A stretch of DNA of 22,142 bases from a virus: positions 1-22,142 of the IMG/VR virus record IMGVR_UViG_3300020160_002621; one strand, 5' to 3'. Below the pieces are notes generated by a model. It ran no database searches and was not told where the DNA came from. It saw nothing but the letters and a program-made list of their open reading frames with translations. Within the stretch, counting starts at the first letter, position 1. Each line of letters begins with the position of its first letter. This document shows, piece after piece, positions 8,635-16,649 of this stretch. Both the position numbers and the translations under genes were made by a program.

Positions 8635-11157
8635 TTATCCTGTAACTGCAAAACCTTTGAGAATTGCTTTGTAAGTTTGAAGTGGGCGAAAAGTGAGTGT
8701 CGTTAACGTAGTGCCTGCCATTGGTCTAGACATTGTAACACTATTCCCTGCAATACTCACAATTGTTGAATTGTATTTAACTGTTCCATTTGTAGTGCTA
8801 GTTGTTAATGCTAATGCCGTCCCGCCTGGAGTTAATGAAATTTGAAATGTATTTGTAGCTTTATTAACTACATAATAAATTGTATTAATAGCAATTACAG
8901 CCTGAGCAGGAAGGCCAGTAGAATAAAATGAAACTTCATCTCCATTTTCAAGTCCATGATCGCTTAAACCTACTAAATTAGTACCGCTCGTAAATGTTAC
9001 TGATCTACCTGTTGTTAGTGGTGTATTAGTTCCTGTAACTTGCATTCCATTAGCCAAGCCAGCTACACTGTTTAAAGTAATTATAGTATTATTTGCTGCA
9101 TAGCTTATTGGATTTGCTGCCACAGTATTCCCTACTCCCCAATTGCTTGTTATTGTTATTGTTCTACCAGTAGGATTTGCTCCTACTGCTGTTCCTAAAT
9201 TTGCAAAAATAGTTTCAAGTGCTTCTTTTGATAATTTACAAGAAACAAATGATGCTGTATATTTTATATTAGTCATTAATACAGATGCGAGAGAAACACA
9301 ACCTGCAAATGTGTTTGTCAATAATGTTGCTGCATTAGCATTTATATTAGGAATAGATGCTAAAGATTGACAACCATTGAACATACTAGTTAAAGTTAAT
9401 GCTGCTGTGAAATCAAATGCTGGAATTGAAGTTAAAGAAGTACAATCTACAAACATATTAGCAAATGTAGTAACTTTAACAGTGTTGAATAGTGGAACAC
9501 TAACTAATGATCTACAACCACTAAACATTGTATCCATAATTGTCACATTTCCTGTACTAAATGCAGGAACAGTTTTTAATGAATAACAGTTCTGAAACAT
9601 GGTTGACATGGTTGTTGCAGTTGCTGTATTAAAAAAAGGAACAGATGTCAAATTATAACAGTTCTGAAACATAATACCAAAGTTAGATACAAGTGATGTA
9701 TTAAACAGAGACACTGTTTTTAAACTAAAACAACCTTGAAACATACTACCTAAAACTGTTAAAGCTGGTGTATTGAATGGAGGTGTGTAAACTAATGAAA
9801 TACAGCCTTGGAATGTGGTACTAAAAGTAGTTACTTTAATAGTATTAAATAACGGAACAGTTTCTAATGCAAAACAATTGAAAAACATGTTTTGCATACT
9901 AGTTACATTTCTTGTATCAAATAATGGTACTGTAGTTAAAGCGAAACAACCAGCAAACATAGAAAGCATACTTGTTACATTTATTGTGTTAAACAAAGGA
10001 ACGCTTATTAAGCTTCGGCAATCTTGAAACATACTTGCCATGGTTATTACACTACTGGTATTAAACAAAGGAACAGTTGTTAAAGAATAACATGTCTGAA
10101 ACATGCTTTGCATGGTTGTTGCACTTCTGGTATCAAATGCAGGTACATTTATTAGTGACTGACAGCTAGCAAACACAGAAGACATGGTTATTACCTTTCT
10201 GGTATCAAATGCAGGTACTGTTAGTAGAGTATAACAAGCATTAAACATACCAGCCATGGTTGTTACACTTCTGGTATCAAATAACGGAACAGATGTTAGA
10301 GTATAGCAGTTGGTAAACATAGTTGCCATGGTTGTTACACTACTGGTATCAAACAACGGAACGCTTATTAAAGAATAACAGTTTCCGAACATGGATGATG
10401 CATTTGCATTGCTTGAAAAATTTGTATCACTTGAAATAGTTATTTCTTTCAAAGCATAGCAATTGTTAAACATACTTGCTGTAGATGACACTGCTGCTGT
10501 TTTATCTATATCAATCTTTTGTAAGCCAGCAAACCCCGCAAAAAGAGATAAAAATGAATTGACAGTACCACTGTTAATTAAATTGACATAGCTAGCTTTT
10601 TTACAAAAAACATTAGCAGATGTTGTTGTTAATGTTCCTAAGTTGGGACCAGAAATATATATTTCTTCAATGGGCTGGCTATATGCGCTTGATGCTGCAA
10701 CCATAGAGGGGTGTCTTACTGCAAGGTTCAAAGATGTTAAGTTCTGGCCAGCTTGTGGAGTAATAATAACAATAGCTTGTTTAAACCCTAAAGATGTTAA
10801 AGTAGAATTAGTTGGATCATAAGTTGAATAATTATATTCATGATTTGCTTGGGTGCCAGTTGAAATATCTTCTACTACACCATCACCCCAATCAACTGTA
10901 TAATTTCCAGCAACAGTTAATGATAAAAAGTTTGAATTATCACTAGAAATAAAAACTAACAATGCTACTCTTTGCTCAGTATTAGCAATTGTAGGCATTG
11001 TCAAATAATCTGTCGATCTTACATAAGGTGTTGGTGTTGGTCTAAATAAAGCAGCAGTTCCAGCGTAAGGAAGATCATTTCTATTGTACGAAACAAAAGA
11101 AGAAGCAACTTTTTTAGTTGAGAGTGGACCAACTTTTTGACCGTAACGCGTACTCAT
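8635..11157 (-). CDS. Tail-fibre adhesin with 17 BspA-type leucine-rich repeats
   Basis: This 840-residue putative receptor-binding protein has four parts. Residues about 60-150 resemble a PKD-like domain (YTVDWGDG, then NHEYNYS). Residues about 234-625 are 17 units of about 24 residues with the pattern MFxxCxSLxxVPLF and DTxxVTTM, the BspA/DUF285 leucine-rich repeat of bacterial surface adhesins. Next comes a beta module (NSVAGLANGMQVTGTNTP). Into it is set a segment like the FCCH-type fibre domain (HGLENGDEVSFYSTG, about 735-750, then INTIYYVVN and FQISLTPGG). The beta module appears to resume at STIVSIAGNSVTMSRP, about 800. Surface binding is the known role of BspA repeats; the phage role is inferred. 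It starts 2 bases after the 121-residue gene. Confidence 0.82.
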   Translation of the reverse strand: MSTRYGQKVGPLSTKKVASSFVSYNRNDLPYAGTAALFRPTPTPYVRSTDYLTMPTIANTEQRVALLVFISSDNSNFLSLTVAGNYTVDWGDGVVEDISTGTQANHEYNYSTYDPTNSTLTSLGFKQAIVIITPQAGQNLTSLNLAVRHPSMVAASSAYSQPIEEIYISGPNLGTLTTTSANVFCKKASYVNLINSGTVNSFLSLFAGFAGLQKIDIDKTAAVSSTASMFNNCYALKEITISSDTNFSSNANASSMFGNCYSLISVPLFDTSSVTTMATMFTNCYTLTSVPLFDTRSVTTMAGMFNACYTLLTVPAFDTRKVITMSSVFASCQSLINVPAFDTRSATTMQSMFQTCYSLTTVPLFNTSSVITMASMFQDCRSLISVPLFNTINVTSMLSMFAGCFALTTVPLFDTRNVTSMQNMFFNCFALETVPLFNTIKVTTFSTTFQGCISLVYTPPFNTPALTVLGSMFQGCFSLKTVSLFNTSLVSNFGIMFQNCYNLTSVPFFNTATATTMSTMFQNCYSLKTVPAFSTGNVTIMDTMFSGCRSLVSVPLFNTVKVTTFANMFVDCTSLTSIPAFDFTAALTLTSMFNGCQSLASIPNINANAATLLTNTFAGCVSLASVLMTNIKYTASFVSCKLSKEALETIFANLGTAVGANPTGRTITITSNWGVGNTVAANPISYAANNTIITLNSVAGLANGMQVTGTNTPLTTGRSVTFTSGTNLVGLSDHGLENGDEVSFYSTGLPAQAVIAINTIYYVVNKATNTFQISLTPGGTALALTTSTTNGTVKYNSTIVSIAGNSVTMSRPMAGTTLTTLTFRPLQTYKAILKGFAVTG
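9290..10470 (-). repeat. 17 x 72-bp coding repeat (BspA leucine-rich repeats)
   Basis: The stretch is a tandem array of degenerate 72-base units within the 840-residue gene, each encoding 24 residues; phrases such as gtatcaaataacggaac recur with small changes. Period and frame are kept throughout, so unit gain or loss would leave the frame intact. Boundaries are approximate. Confidence 0.85.
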
Positions 11158-11159
11158 AA

Positions 11160-11525
11160 TTAAGCTGTAATTCTATTAACGTATCCTAAAACTTCAACTG
11201 CTGATGGTGATGCAACTGTAGCATATATTGTAGAACCAACTGAACCATCACCATTTAAAATAAATCCTGGCGATAAAAGTGTTGGTCCAGCATAAGCTTG
11301 AATAACAATAGGAGCAAGTATATCAGTAGTTGCAGAAGATCCCCAATAGATCGTAATTAATGTATCAGCAGATGAGTTATTAGCAGCATACAACCAAATT
11401 TCATCTGTATTTGTTGATAAAGAACCAGTTGTGTGTAATAAAGTATATGGTGTAGCAGATGTAGTCAACATTATTGATCGTCCGTTTATACTTTGTGAAA
11501 GTGGTATTTTTGAATAAGTTGCCAT
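11160..11525 (-). CDS. Small beta-rich virion protein, 121 residues
   Basis: This protein is Ser/Thr/Ala-rich with alternating short beta-type segments (SIMLTTSATPYTLLH, DEIWLYAANNSS, TLITIYWGSS, PIVIQAYAG) and no long helix, suggesting a single beta-sandwich. I do not recognise a family. It lies 12 bases after the giant fibre stop and 2 bases before the leucine-rich-repeat adhesin, so it is likely a structural part of the same appendage, such as a collar, adaptor or decoration subunit. ACTAAATA (11531-11538, minus) occupies the late-promoter position before its ATG but is a weak match. Confidence 0.6.
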   Translation of the reverse strand: MATYSKIPLSQSINGRSIMLTTSATPYTLLHTTGSLSTNTDEIWLYAANNSSADTLITIYWGSSATTDILAPIVIQAYAGPTLLSPGFILNGDGSVGSTIYATVASPSAVEVLGYVNRITA

Positions 11526-11537
11526 AAAATTATTTAG

Positions 11538-14500
11538 TTAAAGAAACATTGATAGTCCAATGATTGTGTTGGCATCTTCTACAACAAAAGAGCCTCCTCC
11601 ACCACCCCATGAACCAGAATTTGTTTGAACAGTTGAATATACATTATTCCACTGATTGCTATTACCTGATGAATCATAAATAACGGATGATGCACTTATT
11701 TCTCCATTTACCGTAAAATCTACATTAGGTGTTGAAGTTTTAACACCAACATTTGGAAATGTTCCATTGTTGCCACCTACATGTAATACTTCTACATTTG
11801 CATCAATGTCATAAAATGATGCAATGTCACCAGTACCATTATTACCTACCCATAATGCAGGTCCATCACCAACATGCACAACGCTAACTGCACTAGTTGT
11901 AGAAAATATAGTATTATTAAATGTTTGAGTGCCGTTACATGATAAGTTTCCAAAAATATTTAAATTACCTGTTATTAAACCACCAGAAAGAGGTAAATAA
12001 TTACCTGCTGGATTCCAAATTGTTGCAGAGTATGAATTAACGGTAGAATAAACAGAAAGATTGTTTGCACTTTGAGAGCTAAAACTTACATATGTATTTT
12101 GCCAATTACTTGTTAAAGATTTAATGTCTGTGCCTTGATAATTCCAATTTGTAGAAGAATTTGTTTGAACAATACTATAAACAGAAAGATTATTTGCACT
12201 TTGAGTGCTAAATGTTGTATATGTATTTTCCCAATTAGCCGTTAACGCTTTAATATCAGTTCCTTGATAGTTCCAATTTGTTGATGAATTGCTTTGAACG
12301 GTTGAATAAGTACTATTCCATTGGTCACTATTACCACCAGTTGTATATAGGACATTTGTTGTAGATACAGCACCCGTTAATGTACCACCTGAAAGAGGTA
12401 AATATGCACCAACTGTAGGCACAATCTGAACATTTGTAACTTGTTTTACCGTTACAATAACACCAGGGGTATCAGGAATTGTAGGATTAGTATGAGTTGT
12501 AAATGTTTCTACAGTTACTGATGTGTTATTACAATGCCAGTATAATTCTATAAAATCACCAGCAGTCAAGGTTGACATAAATGGTGATACAGCAATTATT
12601 TGTGCAGGTATACTAGCATTTTTATGTGCAGGTATTGTAAATACAGAACTACTATTTGGTATGTCGTTACCATTTTGTTTAAGCCATATGTAAATGTCTT
12701 GTTGAGCATTGCTTGTATTTTTATACTGAATACTATAAATTAATTCATAAACACCATTGTAATTAAAAACAATTCTATTATTGTCTATACTAACACCATT
12801 TTGCTCATATGTTTGAGCTATATCAATTCTTTTAGCTTGTGTGGTGCTGGTAAGAGTTTGTGCAGTAGTGTCATAAAATGAACCATAATAACCAGTTGCA
12901 CCGCTTGCAGATAAAGGTGTACCAGCATTCCATTTATTTGTTATGCTGTTGTATGTAAGAACTTGACCATTTACTGGTGAAGGTATAGAAACATCATATA
13001 ATGCTGAAAGATAATTAACACCAACAGAACCATTACCTCCACCACTTAATGATGAAAGACTTACTGTGTTTCCGTCACTAATTGTTAATTCTGCATTAAT
13101 ATTATTAAATGATAAAGTTTGTGGACTGCTACCTGAACCCCATGTTGCAGAGTTTGTTTGTACTGTATTATAAACAGAATTGGCTGTTCTAGCTAAAACG
13201 CTGTCTACTTCAAGTAATTTCCAATATTCTGTTTGAGGAGTTCCGTTTTCATCTACAGGTGCAGGATAACCATATGGATTTGGTAATGTTTTTATACACA
13301 AATATAAATTTCCATCTGGTGTGTTTAATGGATTACTTAAATTGTCATAAACTTGTTGATCGTTTATAACAACATTCTTTACATCGTAAAATGGAGCGTC
13401 TGATGTAGAATATCTATATGATCCCTTATAAGAATAATCATAATATTCCCAAAAAGAACTATTAGTTTGTACACTCGTTGTAGTATCATTCCAACTACCA
13501 GAAGTATTAGAAACATCAGTGTAAACACTGTCCCAGTTTGCACTATTAGTATTAACACTGTTATAAACAGAAAGATTATTTGCACTTTGAAGGCTGAAAT
13601 TAGAGTATGTATTTTCCCAATTACTTGTTAAAGATTTAATGTCAGTGCCTTGGTAATTCCAATTTCCACTATTAGTATTAACATTACTATAAACAGAAAG
13701 ATTATTTGCACTCTGAGAAGAAAACCCGATATATGTGTTTTGCCAGTTACTTGAAAGAGATTTAAGATCAGTTCCTTGGTAATTCCATAAAGTTGCACTA
13801 TTAGTTTGAACAGTATTTCTAGTATCATTCCAATTTGCACTTGAACTCGTTAAAGCGGTATAGGAGGCTTGCCAGTTAGCAGTTAATGATTTAATATCAT
13901 TTCCTTGATAATTCCAATTTGTAGCAGAATTACTTTGAACAGTATTATAAACAGAATTATAATTACCTGAATTTGAATTAAATGTGTTATAAACAGAAAT
14001 ATTATTAGCACTTTGAACACTAAAATTAGAGTATGTGTTTTGCCAATTACCAGTTAATGCTTTAAGGTCAGAACCTTGATAGTTCCAATTTGTCGCAGAG
14101 TTAGAATTTACTGTAGAATAAACAGAAGCATTATTTCCGCTCTGAGAACTAAAACCTATATATGTATTCTGCCAATTACCTGTTAAAGCTTTAAGGTCAG
14201 TGCCTTGATAATTCCAATTTCCAGAATTTGTTTGTACATTATTATAAACAGAAAGGTTATTTGCACTCTGAGACGAAAATCCTGTATATGTATTTTGCCA
14301 ATTACTTGAGAGAGATTTAAGATCAGTTCCTTGATAATTCCAATTTGTCGAAGAATTAGTATTAACAGTAGAATAAGTTGAATCCCAATTTGCACTCTTT
14401 GAATTTACATTACTATAGACAGAAAGATTATTACTACTTTGAAGGCTGAAATTGGTATATGTATTTTCCCAATTACTTGTTAAAGATTTAAGGTCTGTGC

Positions 14501-15164
14501 CTTGGTAGTTCCAATTTCCACTGTTAGTTTGAACAGTGTTATAAACAGAAGTGTTGTTACCACTTTGAACAGAAAAGTTCGAATAAGTTTCTTCCCACTT
14601 ACCAGAATGTGAATTTGTTAATGTGTAGTTACTTTTAAAGTTTCCTACATCATTACTTTTTAAAGTTTCAATAACACTTCCAGTTCCGTCAAAGAAATTA
14701 ATTGTGCTACCCGCAACATAAAGATTATTTGTTGATAAACTTGGTGAACTTAATCCACCAGTCATAACATCACCAGAAAGTTTTACATATCGACTATTTC
14801 CAGAACTATTTGTTAAAAAACTAGAACTTGCTGTATTATATGAATTATAAACACTATTCCAATTACCTGATGTATTATTAACAACGCTATTTGATTGTAA
14901 TATGTTTGCAGAATTACTATAAACAAAAGTGTTTACATTATAGTCATCTGTTTGTTGCCAAAAAGAAGAATATGTGCTTACAGTTGTAAAAGTGTCGTAT
15001 AAATCACCTGAATACGTAGCTGCCCAACTTTCAAAAAGCGGTTCACCTCCTCCAATACCAGACATTTCTAATACAACTGCACAAACCGCAGATGTAAAGT
15101 TAGTTATATCCGATGCATAGAACGGTAATTTTTTTATTTCGATTTTTTGACACTGTAGGGACAC
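11538..15164 (-). CDS. Giant repetitive tail fibre (1208 residues) with C1q-like domain
   Basis: This is a long trimeric-type tail fibre. Residues about 200-575 hold seven units with NWNYQGTDLKSL and NWQNTYxxFSxQSANN phrases; two more units stand at about 965-1040, making nine. Residues about 580-650 look like a small carbohydrate-binding (ChtBD3-like) module (YKGSYRYSTSD, then YWKLLEVD). Residues about 755-905 match the jelly-roll C1q-like domain seen in other phage fibres (IVFNYNGVYELIYSIQY, then GDFIELYWHC). YLPLSGG fibre motifs occur near 920 and 1056. It probably reaches and binds the host surface. The first codon is GTG, 6 bases after an exact TATAAATA. A later start at Met34 is possible but would discard a run of plausible N-terminal sequence. 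Confidence 0.85.
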   Translation of the reverse strand: MSLQCQKIEIKKLPFYASDITNFTSAVCAVVLEMSGIGGGEPLFESWAATYSGDLYDTFTTVSTYSSFWQQTDDYNVNTFVYSNSANILQSNSVVNNTSGNWNSVYNSYNTASSSFLTNSSGNSRYVKLSGDVMTGGLSSPSLSTNNLYVAGSTINFFDGTGSVIETLKSNDVGNFKSNYTLTNSHSGKWEETYSNFSVQSGNNTSVYNTVQTNSGNWNYQGTDLKSLTSNWENTYTNFSLQSSNNLSVYSNVNSKSANWDSTYSTVNTNSSTNWNYQGTDLKSLSSNWQNTYTGFSSQSANNLSVYNNVQTNSGNWNYQGTDLKALTGNWQNTYIGFSSQSGNNASVYSTVNSNSATNWNYQGSDLKALTGNWQNTYSNFSVQSANNISVYNTFNSNSGNYNSVYNTVQSNSATNWNYQGNDIKSLTANWQASYTALTSSSANWNDTRNTVQTNSATLWNYQGTDLKSLSSNWQNTYIGFSSQSANNLSVYSNVNTNSGNWNYQGTDIKSLTSNWENTYSNFSLQSANNLSVYNSVNTNSANWDSVYTDVSNTSGSWNDTTTSVQTNSSFWEYYDYSYKGSYRYSTSDAPFYDVKNVVINDQQVYDNLSNPLNTPDGNLYLCIKTLPNPYGYPAPVDENGTPQTEYWKLLEVDSVLARTANSVYNTVQTNSATWGSGSSPQTLSFNNINAELTISDGNTVSLSSLSGGGNGSVGVNYLSALYDVSIPSPVNGQVLTYNSITNKWNAGTPLSASGATGYYGSFYDTTAQTLTSTTQAKRIDIAQTYEQNGVSIDNNRIVFNYNGVYELIYSIQYKNTSNAQQDIYIWLKQNGNDIPNSSSVFTIPAHKNASIPAQIIAVSPFMSTLTAGDFIELYWHCNNTSVTVETFTTHTNPTIPDTPGVIVTVKQVTNVQIVPTVGAYLPLSGGTLTGAVSTTNVLYTTGGNSDQWNSTYSTVQSNSSTNWNYQGTDIKALTANWENTYTTFSTQSANNLSVYSIVQTNSSTNWNYQGTDIKSLTSNWQNTYVSFSSQSANNLSVYSTVNSYSATIWNPAGNYLPLSGGLITGNLNIFGNLSCNGTQTFNNTIFSTTSAVSVVHVGDGPALWVGNNGTGDIASFYDIDANVEVLHVGGNNGTFPNVGVKTSTPNVDFTVNGEISASSVIYDSSGNSNQWNNVYSTVQTNSGSWGGGGGSFVVEDANTIIGLSMFL
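13640..14520 (-). repeat. Direct repeats of the fibre shaft (about 126-171 bp period)
   Basis: Seven copies of a unit marked by the phrase coding for NYQGxD[LI]K occur near 14500, 14329, 14203, 14076, 13905, 13775 and 13650. Spacing is 125-130 bases, with two longer intervals of about 171 bases where an extra 15-residue element is added. All periods keep the reading frame. Two further copies lie near 12270 and 12140. Boundaries are approximate. Confidence 0.8.
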
Positions 15165-15169
15165 TCTAT

Positions 15170-15177
15170 TATTTATA
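15170..15177 (-). promoter_or_regulatory. T4-type late promoter element before the giant fibre
   Basis: An exact TATAAATA on the minus strand lies in the 34-base gap between the fibre and the divergent small gene. The expected start of transcription, 6 bases past the element, falls on the G of the fibre's GTG codon at 15164. Confidence 0.6.
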
Positions 15178-15185
15178 CAACATAA

Positions 15186-15193
15186 AATAAATA
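15186..15193 (+). promoter_or_regulatory. Late-promoter-like element before the small plus-strand gene
   Basis: AATAAATA, one mismatch from TATAAATA, ends 6 bases before the A of the ATG at 15199. It is divergent from, and 8 bases away from, the fibre promoter element, giving back-to-back late promoters in a 34-base gap. Confidence 0.45.
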
Positions 15194-15198
15194 ATAGT

Positions 15199-15396
15199 AT
15201 GGGCTACCTAAAAATAATATATAGTATACTTTCAGTGTTTAAACAAATCTTTGATTTCTCTTTAAAAACTATTAAACATAAAAAAAGAGTAAAAGAAATT
15301 AAAGAAGTGAGAGAATTTGAAAAAGAGGTAAAAGAAAAGGTCGAAAATGGCGCAGTAAACGACATTGACGACCTTAATAAAAAACTGAGATTTTAA
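15199..15396 (+). CDS. Small membrane-anchored, highly charged protein (65 residues)
   Basis: The N-terminus (GYLKIIYSILSVFKQIF) is a short hydrophobic or amphipathic segment. A Lys/Glu-rich helix follows (about residues 27-50, probably coiled coil) and the protein ends in a short tail (NDIDDLNKKLRF). This layout resembles small phage lysis or spanin-type (Rz-like) proteins, but no family can be fixed. It is the only plausible gene in the 235-base gap between two minus-strand genes. It reads against all its neighbours and stops 2 bases from the converging stop of the VWA gene. A late-promoter-like element stands at the right spacing. Confidence 0.6.
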   Translation: MGYLKIIYSILSVFKQIFDFSLKTIKHKKRVKEIKEVREFEKEVKEKVENGAVNDIDDLNKKLRF

Positions 15397-15398
15397 TT

Positions 15399-16649
15399 TT
15401 ATTCGTATTCTGAAAGCATAAAAGTTTTACTTTTAGGTGGAATACAATATTTATAACTATGAGATAAAAACCAATACCATCTTTCAGGTTTTTCAGGAGT
15501 CACCTTATCTCCCATACCATCTGTGATTAAAAATACTGCTTTTGGATATTTCTTTTTCTCTGAAGTTATTATCTTTTGAATATAATTTTCAATAATAGAA
15601 AAAGATGTTCCGCCACCTCCATAAACACGTCCACTTTCTAGTGTAGTTTCAAAAACTCTTGTATCAAAGCAAAAAAGACGTATATTAAACTTTTTAGGAT
15701 CTAAACTTTTTGCAGCTTTGAAAAAACGATCTTTTAAATTGATACAAGAACCAGAAGTATCTAGGAAAAAGAAAACATCAATTTTATTTTTATCTTTATA
15801 CTCGTCTAAAACTTTAGAATTTGTAGGCAGATGAATATGATTAGAAATTATCTGGGAATATCTTGGATTAACTCTTTCCCATCTTTCTGTTTCATTAATT
15901 GTTTCCTTTTTTATTGAATTTTCCCATTTTTTAATAACACTTTCCCACTTTTTCTTTATTTTAGCTTTTACATTAACAGTATGCCAAGAACCACTTCCAA
16001 AAGCTGAACGAGATAACTGTTCTTTTTCTTTTACTGGTAATTTATCAATAAAATCAGAGTCGATATTTTCTAAAACACCGTTTTTTTCTAAAAATTCACC
16101 AAGACTTTCCGCTTCTTCCGCAGATAAAACAGAATGTGAGTCTATAGAGAAAAATGAACGTTTCGAATCCTCATCTTCTTCTTTTAATTTATTAAAATAG
16201 TATTCTGTAGATTCGTTACTTTCAACTTTAACTTTTTCAAAAACAATGTCTAACCAACAACCCTCTTTTTTCAAAGAATCCATTAAGTTTTCACGAACAA
16301 ATCCAAAAGAGTCACAAAGCATTTCATTAATAACAACATCAGCAGCACGATTCATTCGTTCACAATCTTTTGTACCAAGATATTCAACAAATCGTTTACC
16401 GTGTTGAAGAATAATATGAGACATTTCGTGACAAACTAGAAACATTCGTGTTTCTTCATTTAAAGATTCCCAAAACGTTTTATTAATAAGAAATTGTAAT
16501 GCTTCACCTTTTAAATCAAAAGATATAGCAGCAGTAGGCAAATCTGAAAACTCACCTACTACTGGTGTTCCTATATCCCAAAAAGAACGGAAAAAATAAT
16601 GATATTTTTGCAATTTTCCTGCAATTTCTAATTTTTCTTCAATGTTCAT
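15399..16649 (-). CDS. Metallopeptidase-like HExxH plus VWA domain protein
   Basis: Of its 416 residues, the N-terminal part resembles the DUF2201-type putative metallopeptidase domain: HEMSH (74-78, an HExxH zinc motif) followed by MNRAADVVINEML (about 99-111). The C-terminal part is a VWA-like domain with a metal-ion-dependent adhesion site: DTSGS (297-301), a Thr in GGGGTSF (about 348) and D377 in FLITDGMGD. Such proteins are the usual partners of MoxR-type AAA+ ATPases. Its ATG shares a base with the TAA of the ATPase gene (TAATG), so the two are translationally coupled. Metal-assisted remodelling or maturation of a partner protein is a reasonable role; the target is unknown. Peptidase activity is not proven by the motif. 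Confidence 0.82.
   Translation of the reverse strand: MNIEEKLEIAGKLQKYHYFFRSFWDIGTPVVGEFSDLPTAAISFDLKGEALQFLINKTFWESLNEETRMFLVCHEMSHIILQHGKRFVEYLGTKDCERMNRAADVVINEMLCDSFGFVRENLMDSLKKEGCWLDIVFEKVKVESNESTEYYFNKLKEEDEDSKRSFFSIDSHSVLSAEEAESLGEFLEKNGVLENIDSDFIDKLPVKEKEQLSRSAFGSGSWHTVNVKAKIKKKWESVIKKWENSIKKETINETERWERVNPRYSQIISNHIHLPTNSKVLDEYKDKNKIDVFFFLDTSGSCINLKDRFFKAAKSLDPKKFNIRLFCFDTRVFETTLESGRVYGGGGTSFSIIENYIQKIITSEKKKYPKAVFLITDGMGDKVTPEKPERWYWFLSHSYKYCIPPKSKTFMLSEYE

Noticed and set aside
9143-10027. Three open plus-strand frames within the leucine-rich-repeat gene
   Set aside because: They mirror the repetitive code of the opposite strand, have no start context, and their repeats (such as VTLTVLNSGT) are antisense translations of the repeat DNA.
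13379-14395. Several minus-strand frames of about 70 codons in the giant fibre gene
   Set aside because: They lie in another frame of the repeat block, repeat with it, and encode Ile/Leu-rich nonsense.
13640-14520. Possible CRISPR-like array
   Set aside because: The units are 126-171 bases, degenerate and in frame with a long coding sequence; there are no short identical repeats with unique spacers.
15376-15420. Bidirectional terminator between the converging genes
   Set aside because: Only two bases separate the stops, and I see T- and A-rich runs but no stem.
15448-15455. Exact TATAAATA on the minus strand
   Set aside because: It lies inside the VWA gene, about 290 bases from the next minus-strand start, so it is probably a chance match in AT-rich DNA.
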